Below, piece after piece: positions 33,501 to 43,200 of a stretch of 64,000 nt of DNA (the first letter of the stretch is position 1; the number at the start of each line of letters is the position of its first letter). The translations under genes and the position numbers were made by a program. Source of the DNA: Streptomyces rimosus subsp. rimosus (GTDB lineage: Bacteria > Actinomycetota > Actinomycetes > Streptomycetales > Streptomycetaceae). A model generated the notes under the pieces. The model was given only the letters and a program-made list of their open reading frames with translations, was not told the DNA's origin and did not search any database. The stretch is taken from assembly GCF_000720725.1 (NCBI RefSeq), contig NZ_JOCQ01000031.1, positions 54,292-118,291 on the forward strand, in the 5' to 3' direction.

Positions 33501-35107
33501 CGGTGCTGCTGAGCCGGCTGACCGGCCGCGACGACGTGGTGTTCGGCAGCACCGTCTCCGGGCGCCCGCCCGAGGTCCCGGGCGTCGAGACCATGGTGGG
33601 CCTGTTCATCAACACGCTGCCGGTCCGCGTCACGGCGGACCCGGAACAGCCGGTCGCCACGCTGCTGTCCCGCCTCCAGCACCAGCAGACCGAACTCATG
33701 CCGCACCAGTACCTCGGCCTCAACCGGCTCCAGTCCCTGGCCGGAACCGGCGCGCTCTTCGACACCCTGCTGGTCTTCGAGAACTACCCCGTGGACGGCA
33801 CGGCCCTCGACGAGCAGACCGGCGGACTGTCCATCCGGGGCGTCGAGGGCGAGGACGCCGCGCACTACCCGGTCAGCCTCGCCGCGATCCCGGGCACCGA
33901 GCTGGAACTGCGCGCCGACTACCGGCCCGACCTCTTCGACGCCGAGCGCGTGGACCAGCTGCTCGACAGCCTGCTGCGGGTCCTGGACGCCATGGCCGAC
34001 AACCCGCGGGCAGCGGTCGGCGACATCGAGATCCACTCGGCGGACACGCGGGCCGCCCTGCTGGAGACCGGGCGCGGCGCCGAGGTCCGGACCGCCCCGG
34101 CCACCCTGGCCGAGCTGTTCGAGGAGCAGGCCGCGGCCACTCCCGAGGCGACGGCGCTGGTGGGCGCCGGCGGCCGGCTCACCTTCGCCGAGCTGAACGC
34201 CCGGGCCAACCGGCTGGCGCGCCTGCTGGTCGCGCGGGGCGCCGGACCGGAGACCTCGGTGGCGTCGGCGCTGCCGAGGACGAGCGAGGCCGTCGTCGGC
34301 CTGCTGGCGGTGCTCAAGTCCGGCGCCGCCTACGTACCCGTCGACATGGAGTACCCGGCGGACCGCATCGCGTACATGCTGGCCGACTCCCGCCCCGTAC
34401 TGACCCTGACCACGTGTGCATCCGGGGAGCTGCCGTACGGAGCGGATCGTCTGCTGCTGGACGACGCCGAGACCGTACGGGCGCTCGCCGCACTCCCCGC
34501 CACGGACCTGGCGCAGTCCGACCGGGTGGCGCCGGTGTCGCCGTCCAGCCCGGCTTACGTGATCTACACGTCGGGTTCGACCGGCCGCCCCAAGGGTGTC
34601 GTGGTGGAGCACCGCAGCGTGGTGAATCTGCTCCGCGCTCATCAGGCGGAGTTCTTCGGTCCGGTGTCGGGCGGGCGGCGTTTCCGGGTGGCGTTGACGG
34701 CGTCGCTGTCGTTCGACACGGCCTGGGACGAGCTGCTGTGGATGTGGGCGGGCCATGAGCTGCACTTCATCGACGAGACCACGCGCCGGGACCCGGAGCT
34801 GCTCCGTGCGTACGCGGTGGCCGAAGAGCTGGATCTGCTGGATGTGACGCCGACGTTCGCGCAGCACCTGCTGGACTCGGGGCTGTTCACGGGGACGGGG
34901 CATCGGCCGGAAGCCCTGCTGGTCGGTGGTGAGGCGCTGGGTGCGGCACTGTGGGAGCGGCTGGCGGCGCTGGAGGGCGTGGCCGTCCACAACTTCTACG
35001 GGCCGACGGAGGCGACGGTGGATGTGACGTCCACCGCGCTCGCGGATGGGTCTGGCGCGCGGATATCTGGGGCGTGCGGGGCTGACGGCGGAACGGTTCG
35101 TCGCTGA
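30590..35107 (+). CDS. NRPS 2, fragment 2: rest of A7, T7, E7, C8, N-terminal part of A8
   Basis: Homology in this frame begins at 30521 (LYVSGEGLARGY), directly after a TAG made by the break, so the GTG at 30590 is merely the first start codon and has no Shine-Dalgarno. Content: the A7 end (YRTGDVVRW, NGKTDRKAL), T7 GGDS, a complete E domain (HHLVVDG, EGHGREEQ, TVGWFTSLYPV), C8 of DCL type (SHHILLDGWS), and A8 up to VTSTALAD at 35047. A nonsense tail then runs to the stop at 35105-35107. By comparison with A1 about 113 bases are lost at 35047. The two losses add up to a multiple of three, and the third piece returns to the frame of the first. I treat this as the middle part of the single NRPS 2 gene. 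Confidence 0.8.
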   Translation: MADPYGTAGARMYRTGDVVRWNAHGRLEFVGRADDQVKIRGFRVELGEVEAALTALPGVDRAAVVVRTDGDVTRLVGYVVGDADGPRLRQALADRLPDYMVPAAVVPLDELPLTANGKTDRKALLADHPAPDYAGSATRSGRAPRTETERLLAGLFAEVLGVPEVGLDDSFFDLGGDSIVSIQLVSRARKAGLVLSPREVFTHRTVEALAAVADTARDAVVVEEAGAGIGPVPVTPIVAVTDQAGPWGQFHQSMLVEVPAEPGLDRLTAALQAVLDHHDVLRSRLDGGTWEIAPRGAVRAAVRRVDVTGTDADALLAVLADEAEAAQRSLNPKTGDLVRAVWFDAGPHASGRLLLAIHHLVVDGVSWRILLPDLRSAWEQTAGGGEIELDPVGTSFRTWARALETAAGERSGELGLWRAMVSEPEPLLGARALDPAVDTVTTGAELTLSLPAQWTAPLLTRVPAAFRAGVNDVLLTGLAIAVANWRERQGQGSAGRAVLVDLEGHGREEQAVPGADLSRTVGWFTSLYPVRLDLGGIDLADAAEGGASAGAALKRIKEQLRSVPDNGIGYGLLRHLDPRTAEQLAGGTVPQIGFNYLGRFAASGPQDAAGDAYWVSAPEATGIGGGTNDDMPLPHLIEVNAHTEDRADGPRLVATVGWAGEVLSEADVKALGEAWLDALKALAAHAAQPGAGGLTPSDVPLAGLGQQELDALAATVPGELSDVLPLAPLQQGLLFHAVFEEQGPDIYNTQLVFDLEGDFDADALRTAAHILLDRHANLRAAFRHDGLDRPLQIVPARVDLPWEQLDLSHLPAEEAEARAGEAVEADRLRRFDLGEPPLVRFTVITLPGGRAKVLFTSHHILLDGWSTPLLVGELFELYTSGGDATALPKVRPYRDYLAWLAEQDRQSAENAWQQALAGVEPCLLVPDDSRHTPVLPAQRSVRATAECTEALTAFARRHGLTLNTVVQGAWAVLLSRLTGRDDVVFGSTVSGRPPEVPGVETMVGLFINTLPVRVTADPEQPVATLLSRLQHQQTELMPHQYLGLNRLQSLAGTGALFDTLLVFENYPVDGTALDEQTGGLSIRGVEGEDAAHYPVSLAAIPGTELELRADYRPDLFDAERVDQLLDSLLRVLDAMADNPRAAVGDIEIHSADTRAALLETGRGAEVRTAPATLAELFEEQAAATPEATALVGAGGRLTFAELNARANRLARLLVARGAGPETSVASALPRTSEAVVGLLAVLKSGAAYVPVDMEYPADRIAYMLADSRPVLTLTTCASGELPYGADRLLLDDAETVRALAALPATDLAQSDRVAPVSPSSPAYVIYTSGSTGRPKGVVVEHRSVVNLLRAHQAEFFGPVSGGRRFRVALTASLSFDTAWDELLWMWAGHELHFIDETTRRDPELLRAYAVAEELDLLDVTPTFAQHLLDSGLFTGTGHRPEALLVGGEALGAALWERLAALEGVAVHNFYGPTEATVDVTSTALADGSGARISGACGADGGTVRR

Positions 35108-37230
35108 CCCGTACGGCGTACCGGGCACGCGCATGTACCGCACCGGTGATGTGGTGCGCTGGAACGCGCGCGGTCAGTTGGAGTTCGTGGGCCGGGCCGA
35201 CGACCAGGTCAAGATCCGTGGCTTCCGCGTCGAACTCGGCGAGGTCGAGGCGGCACTCGCGGCGCACCCCGGAGTCAGCCGGGCGACCGTGGCCGTACGG
35301 GAGGACCGGCCGGGCGTCACCCGGCTGGTCGGCTATGTCGTCGGGACGGCGGACGGGCACGAGGTGCGGTCCTTCCTCGGCGGACGGCTGCCCGACTACA
35401 TGGTTCCGGCCGTGGTCGTGGCGCTGGACGAGCTGCCGCTGACCGCCAACGGCAAGATCGACCGCAAGGCGCTGCCCGCGCCCGCCCAGGACACCACCGG
35501 CGACCGGCCGCTGACCGGCCCGCGCGACGCGACGGAGCGGGCGCTGTGCGAGGTGTTCGCCGAGGTGCTGGGCGTTCCCGAGGTGGGCATCGACGACAGT
35601 TTCTTCGACCTGGGCGGCGACAGCATCGTCTCCATCCAGCTCGTCGGCCGCGCCCGCAAGGCCGGGCTCGTGCTCAGCCCCCGGGACGTCTTCCGGCACC
35701 GGACCCCGCGTGCCCTGGCGCAGATCGCCGGCGACCGCCCGCTGGGCGTGGCCGAGGACCGGGACGCCGGTACGGGACCGGTGCCGCTCACCCCGATCGT
35801 GGCCTCCATGGTCCAGGAGTCCCGCCACTACGCCGGGTTCCACCAGTCGATGCTGGTCGAGGTCCCCGCCGGGCTGGGGCTCGACCGGCTGACCGCCGCG
35901 CTCCAGGCGGTGCTCGACCACCATGACGTACTCCGGTCCCGCCTGCGCGGGGACAGCTGGGAGATCGCGCCGCGGGGCACGGTGCCCGCGGGCGCGTGCG
36001 TCGAGCGGGTGGATGTCTCCACGGCCGACGCCGACGGGCTCCTGGACGCCCTGGAGGACGCGGCCGCCACGGCACAGCGCACCCTGTCCCTCGAAGACGG
36101 CCGGCTCGTCCGCCTGGTCTGGTTCGACGCCGGACCGCACGCCACGGGACGGCTCCTCCTGGTGATCCACCACCTCGCCGTGGACGGCGTGTCCTGGCGC
36201 ATCCTGCTGCCCGACCTGGCCTCCGCCTGGGAGCAGAGCGCGTCGGACGGCGATGGCGGCTGCGTCCTCGATCCCGTACCCACCTCGTTCCGTACGTGGG
36301 CCCGGGAGCTGACCGAGCGCGCCGCCGACCCCGGGCAGCGGGACTTCTGGGAGCGGACGCTCGGCGGACCCGCGTCCGCCCTCACCTCCCGCGCGCTCGA
36401 CCCGGCGCGGGACACCGTCGCCACCGGCGGCGAACTCGCCGTGACCCTGCCCGCCGAGTGGACCGGCCCGCTGCTCACCTCGGTTCCCGCGGCCTTCCGC
36501 GCCGGCGTGGACGATGTGCTGCTCACCGGCCTGGCACTGGCGGTCCTGACCTGGCGGCGGCGCCGTGGCCTGCCCGACATCCCCGCGGTGGTGGTCGATC
36601 TCGAAGGCCACGGCCGCGAGGAGGAGCTGGTCGACGGCGCCGACCTGTCCCGTACGGTCGGCTGGTTCACCAGCCTGTACCCGGTACGGCTGGACCTGGA
36701 CGGCATCGATCCGGCCGACGCCGCCGAGGGCGGCGCCGCGGCGGGAGCCGCCCTCAAGCAGATCAAGGAACAGCTGCGCGCCGTCCCCGACCGGGGCATC
36801 GGCTACGGGCTGCTCCGCTACCTCAACGCCGGGACGGCCGACGCCCTGGCGCGACTGCCGCAGCCGCAGATCGGCTTCAACTACCTCGGCCGGTTCGCGG
36901 CCTCGGGGGAGGACCCGTCGGACGGGCCGTCCTACTGGGAGGCCGCTCCCGAAGCCACCGGCCTGGCCGGCGGTGCGGAGCCGGACATGGCCCTGCCGCA
37001 CGTCGTGGACGTCAACGCGGTGACCGAGGACCGGCCGGACGGCCCGTACCTCGTCGCGAACTGGGGCTGGGCCACCCGTCTCCTGCCCGAGGCGGACGTA
37101 CGCGAGCTGGCCGAGGCGTGGCTCGAAGCGCTCAAGGCGCTGGTGGCCCACGCCGCGCGGCCCGGCAGCGGCGGCCTGACCCCGTCCGACGCGCCGCTCG
37201 TCGCCGTCACCCAGCGGCAGCTGGACGACC
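32731..37230 (+). other. NRPS module 8: C-A-T-E (A domain interrupted)
   Basis: C8 about 32745-34040, A8 about 34090-35480 with a frame break at 35047, T8 GGDS about 35525-35730, E8 about 35780-37180 with HHLAVDG. Pocket reads D-T-W-D-L-G-F-V-D-K, the X class again. Predicted residue: D-X8. Confidence 0.75.
34949..35047 (+). repeat. 99-bp perfect repeat, copy 2 (ends at A8 break)
   Basis: Identical to 30420-30518. The A8 frame break falls at its 3' end, and the following bases (GGGTCTGGCGCG) resume the domain at motif A6. Confidence 0.9.
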
Positions 37231-40200
37231 TGCGCTCCGAGCACCCGACCGTCACGGACGTACTGCCGCTGTCGCCGCTCCAGCAAGGCCTGTTCTTCCA
37301 CGCCCGGTACGACACCGACGGCGTGGACGTCTACAACACCCAGCAGATCTTCGAGCTGCGCGGACAGGTCGACGTACCGGCCCTGCGGGCCGCGGTGGAG
37401 GCGCTGGTCGCGCGCCACCCCGTACTGCGCGCCGGCTTCCGGCAGCACGGCTTCGACCAGCCGGTGCAGTTCATCGCCGGGACCGTGGCCTCCCCGTGGC
37501 AGGAGACGACGCTCTCGGAGGAGGACGCGGACCGGTTCGTCGAGGACGACCGGGTACGCCGCTTCGACCTGGCCGCGCCCCCGCTGATGCGCTTCACCCT
37601 GATCCGGCTCGGCGGCGACCGCTACCGCCTGGTGTGGACGAGCCACCACATCCTGCTCGACGGCTGGTCGGTGCCGCTGGTCACCGGCGAACTCTTCGAG
37701 CTGTACGGGAAGCGCGGTGACGCCTCCGCCCTGCCGCCCGTCCGCCCCTTCGCCGACTACCTCGCCTGGCTGGCGGGACGCGACCGCACGGCGTCCGAGC
37801 GGGTCTGGCGGGAGGTGCTGTCCGGCGCCGAGCCCTGCCTGCTCGCGCCCCCGACGGCGGAACAGGCGCCCCCGGCGCAGCCCGCGCAGTACGCGGTCAG
37901 CGCCTCCGCCGAGCTGACGCGCAAACTGGACGCGCTGGCACGGCAGTTGGGGGTCACGGTCAACACCGTGCTCCAGGGGGCGTGGGCACTGGTGCTCAGC
38001 CGGATGACCGGACGCGACGACGCGGTCTTCGGCACCACGGTCTCCGGGCGCCCCGCGGAGATCCCCGGCATCGAGGACATGGTCGGGCTGTTCATCAACA
38101 CCCTGCCGGTCCGGGTGACGCTCGATGCCACCGAATCCGTCGCGGACCTGCTGGCCCGCATCCAGCACCAGCAGTCCGACCTGCTCGACCACGCCTACCT
38201 GGGCCTCGCCGACCTCCAGGCACTCGCCGGCACCGGCGATCTCTTCGACACACTGCTGGTCTACGAGAACTTCCCGATCGACCATGAGGCGCTGGAAGCC
38301 GCGGTCGGCGACGTGGAACTGGCCGACGCGCACGGCTCGGACGCGGCGCATTACCCGATCAGCGTCGCCGCCCTGCCCGGCGACCGGCTGGAGTTCCGCG
38401 CCGACTATCAGCCGCACCTCTTCGACGCGGCGTGGATCGACCGGCTCTTCGGGCGGCTGCTGCGCGTGCTGGAGGCGTTCACGGCGCGGCCGGACGCGCC
38501 GGTGGGCCGGATCGGGGTCCTCTCCGACGCGGAGCTGCGGCGGCTGATCCCGGCGCCGGTGCCGCACCGGGCCCCGGACACGACGCTGCCCGAGCTGTTC
38601 GCGGCCCGCGCGCGGGCCGTGCCGGACGCGGTCGCCGTCGTCCACCAGGACGAGCGCCTGACCTACGCGGAACTGGACGCCCGCGCGGACCGCTGGGCGC
38701 GGGCGCTGGCCGCGCACGGCGCCGGGCCCGAGACCTTCGTCGCGGTCGCGCTGCCGCGCTCGGCGGACCTCGTCGTCGCCCTGCTCGCGGTGCTCAAGTC
38801 CGGCGCCGCGTACGTGCCGGTGGACCCCGGCTATCCGGCGGACCGCATCGCGTACATGCTCGCCGACACCGCACCGGTGGTCACGGTCACCGAGACCGCG
38901 CAGGACCTGGACGGCGCGCCCGGCAGCAGGCTGACGCTCGACGCGCTGCGGGCCCGGGAAGGCGACAGCCAGGTGCCTGCGGCGGGACCGGCCGTGCGGC
39001 CGCTGCCGGAGAACCCGGCCTACGTGATCTACACGTCGGGCTCGACCGGGCGGCCCAAGGGCGTGGTCGTACCGCACGCCAACGTCGTACGGCTCTTCTC
39101 GGCGACCCGGCACTGGTTCGACGTCGGCGCCGACGACGCCTGGACGCTGTTCCACTCCTACGCCTTCGACTTCTCGGTGTGGGAGCTGTGGGGGCCGCTG
39201 CTGAGCGGCGGCCGCCTGGTGGTGGTCCCGCACGAGGTGAGCCGTTCGCCGCGCGACTTCCTGCGGCTGCTGTCCCGCGAGCGGGTCACCGTCCTCAACC
39301 AGACCCCGTCGGCCTTCTACCAGCTCATGCAGGCCGACGAGGAGACGCAGGAGCCGGACGTACCGCTCGCGCTGCGCTACGTCGTCTTCGGCGGCGAGGC
39401 GCTGGAACTGCGCCGCCTGGCCGGCTGGTACGCCCGGCACGCCGACGACGCGCCCCGCCTGGTGAACATGTACGGCATCACCGAGACCACCGTCCACGTC
39501 ACCCACCTGCCGCTCGACCGGGAGACGGCCGAGCGGGCAGCGGGCAGCCTCATCGGCGAGGCCATCCCGGACCTGCGTACCTACGTGCTGGACGCCGGGC
39601 TGCGGCCCGCCGCCCCGGGAGCCGCCGGCGAGCTGTACGTCGCCGGTGCCGGCCTGGCCCGCGGCTACCTCGGCCGCCCCGGCCTGACCGCGCAGCGCTT
39701 CGTGGCCGACCCCTTCGGCGCGCCCGGCACCCGGATGTACCGCACGGGCGACGTGGTGCGGTGGAACGAGGCCGGAGAGCTGGAGTACCTGGGCCGGGCC
39801 GACACCCAGGTCAAGATCCGCGGGTTCCGCATCGAACTGGGCGAGATCGAAGCCACGTTGGAGGCCCACCCCGCCGTCGCACAGGCGGCGGTCGTCGCCC
39901 GCGAGGACGATCCCGGGGACCACCGGCTGGTCGCGTACATCGTGCCGGCCGCGGACGGCGCGGACCACGACGCGCTACGGGAGTGCGCCGCCGGGCGGCT
40001 GCCGGAGTACATGGTGCCCTCGGCGTTCGTACCGCTGGAGCGGCTGCCGCTGACCGTGAACGGGAAGCTGGACCACAAGGCGCTGCCCGCGCCCGGCCAC
40101 ACCGGGGCACCGCGGGTGGCCCGGCGCGGCCCCCGCACCGCCACCGAACGCGTCCTGTGCCAGGCATTCGCCGAGGTGCTGGGCGTACCCGAAGTCGGCA

Positions 40201-43200
40201 TCGACGACAGCTTCTTCCACCTCGGCGGCCACTCGCTGCTGGCCACGCGGCTCATCGGCCGGGTGCGTACCCTCCTGGACGCGGAGCTGCCGATCCGGGC
40301 GCTGTTCGAGGCGCCGACCGTCGCCGGCCTCGCACAGCGCCTGGACCCGGCAGGGGCGGCACGGGACGCCCTGGTCCCGGTGCCGCGGCCGGAGCGCGTT
40401 CCGCTGTCCTTCGCGCAGCGCAGGCTCTGGTTCCTCAACCGCCTCGACGGCCCGAACGCCACCTACAACCTGCCGCTCGTGGTGCGCCTGCGCGGCAGCA
40501 TCGACCCGGCGGCCCTGCGCGCGGCGCTGCTGGACGTGCTGGTCCGGCACGAAAGCCTGCGTACGGTCTTCCCGGAGGTGGACGGCGCTCCCCAGCAAGC
40601 CGTCCGCGGTGTGGACGATGTGCCGGGCTGGCAGGTCGTCCACACCATTGAGGAGGAACTGCCCGCCGCCGTCGACCGGTTCGTGGACCATGCCTTCGAC
40701 CTGACCACCGAGCTCCCGGTGCGCGCCGCCCTGTTCACGGCGGCCCCCGACGAAGCGGCCCCCGACGAGGCAGCCCTCGACGAGGCAGCCCTCGACGAGG
40801 CAGTCCTCGCGCTCGTACTGCACCACATAGCCGGTGACGGGCAATCCTTGGCCCCGCTGGCCGCCGACCTGCAAACCGCCTACGCGGCACGGGCCGCCGG
40901 TACGGAGCCGTCATTCACTCCGCTCCCGGTGCAGTACGCGGACTACACGCTGTGGCAGCGGCGCGTGCTCGGAGACGAGCAGGACCCGGACAGTCCGATC
41001 AGCAAGCAGGTCGCCTACTGGCAGCGCGCTTTGGCCGACCTGCCCGAAGAGCTGGCCCTGCCCTTCGACCGGCCCCGCCCGGCGGTCAGCAGCCATGCGG
41101 GCGGCAGCGTCGCGGTCCGTCTCGACGCCGCGCTGCACGGCAAGGTGGCCGAGCTGGCGCGGGCGCACGACGCGACCGTGTTCATGGTCGTCCAGGCGGC
41201 GCTGGCCACGGCGCTGTCCCGGCTGGGCGCGGGGGAGGACGTACCGATCGGCAGCCCCGTCGCAGGCCGCACCGACCAGGCCCTGGACGACCTCGTCGGC
41301 TTCTTCGTCAACACCCTGGTCCTGCGGACCGACCTGACCGGCAACCCGTCCTTCGCCGAACTGCTGCGCCGCGTGCGGGAGACCGGCCTCGCCGCCTACG
41401 CCCACCAGGACGTGCCCTTCGAGCGGCTGGTGGAAGTGCTGCAACCGGCCCGTTCCATGGCGCGCCACCCGCTCTTCCAGGTCATGCTGGCCATGGAGAA
41501 CGGCGGCCCCGCGGACCCGGCGGCCGACTGGCCGGGCGCCGAGGCCGAGCCGTACGCCGTGGACAACACCGCGGCGAAGTTCGACCTCACCTTCAACCTC
41601 GCGGAGAGCCACGACCCCGGCGGCGAGCCGTCCGGCATCGACGGCGAACTCGAATACGCCACCGACCTCTTCGACGAGTCCACGGCCCGGTCGCTGGCCG
41701 ACCGGCTGTCGCGCGTGCTCGCCGCGGTGACCGCGGACCCGGCGCGGCCGGTCGGCGAGATCGACCTGCTGTCCGGGCAGGAGACGGCACGCCTGCTCGA
41801 CCAGGGGCGGCACGCCGATCCCGGCACCGTGCCCACGACGTTCCCGGCGCTGTTCGAGAGCGTGGTGGCGGCCGACCCGGACGCCCCGGCGCTCGTCGCC
41901 CCGGCCCGCGACGGCGGGGGTCGCGACACGCTGTCGTACGGCGAGCTGAACGCCCGCGCCAACCGCCTGGCGCGGCTGCTGATCGCCCGGGGAGCCGGAC
42001 CGGAACAGTTCGTCGCCCTGGCGCTGCCGCGCGGCACCGACCTGTTCGTGGCCCTGCTGGCGGTGCTGAAGACCGGCGCGGCCTACCTCCCGCTGGACCT
42101 GACCTACCCGCAGGAGCGGATCGACTTCATCCTGCGCGACACCGCTCCGCTGCTCGCCGTCAGCATCGGCGAGGTCAGCGGGGTGCTGGACGGAGCAGGC
42201 CGCCCGATCCCCGTCGTCCTCCTCGACGAGGACGAGCAGTCGGCGGAGCCGGGGGAGCAGTCCGCGCACGACATCACGGACACTGTCACGGACACCGACC
42301 GGAACGCCCCGCTGCTGCCGTCGCACGCCGCCTACACGATCTACACCTCGGGCTCCACCGGCCGCCCCAAGGGCGTGGTCGTCTCCCACGCGGGCATCGC
42401 CTCCCTCGTGGCCACCCACCGCCGGTGGCTGCAAGCCGGTGCGGGCAGCCGGGTGCTCCAGTTCGCGGCGGTCTCCTTCGACACCTCGGTGTGGGAGATC
42501 ACCATGGGCCTGCTCACCGGCGCAGCCCTGGTGGTCGCGTCCGACGACGAGCGCGGTCCGGGGGAGCCGCTGGTCCGCCTGCTCACCGAGCAGGCCGTCA
42601 CCCACGCGACGATCCCGCCCGCGGTACTCGCCCGGCTGGACCCGGCACGGCTGCCGTCCGGCCGTACGGTGATCGTCGCCGGTGAGGCGTCCGGCCCCGG
42701 CCTGGTGGCGCGCTGGGCCGCCCACCACCGCGTGATCAACTCCTACGGGCCGACCGAGACCACCGTGGACGCCAGCATCGCGGTCTGCGCGCCGGGCCCC
42801 CGCGACACGGTCCCCATCGGCGGACCGGTCGTGAACACCCGGCTGTACGTGCTCGACCCGGCCCTGCGGCTGGTCCCGCCGGGCGTGCCCGGAGTGCTCC
42901 ACGTCGCGGGCGCCGGGCTGGCGCGGGGATACGGGAAGCGCCCCGGGCTGACCGCCCAGCGCTTCGTCGCCGACCCGTACGGCCCGCCCGGGTCGCGGAT
43001 GTACAACACCGGTGACGTGGTGCGGTGGAACGCCCGGGGCGAGCTGGAGTTCGTCGGGCGGGCCGACGACCAGGTGAAGGTGCGCGGCTTCCGTATCGAG
43101 CCGGGCGAGATCGAAACCGTGCTGGCCGGGCACCCCTCGGTCGAGCAGGTCAAGGTCACGGTCCGCGAGGACGTGCCGGGGGACCGGCGTGTCGTCGCCT

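Noticed and set aside
40743..40802. CRISPR-like or mobile-element repeat
   Set aside because: Contiguous 15-bp in-frame units within a coding domain; no spacers, no inverted ends.
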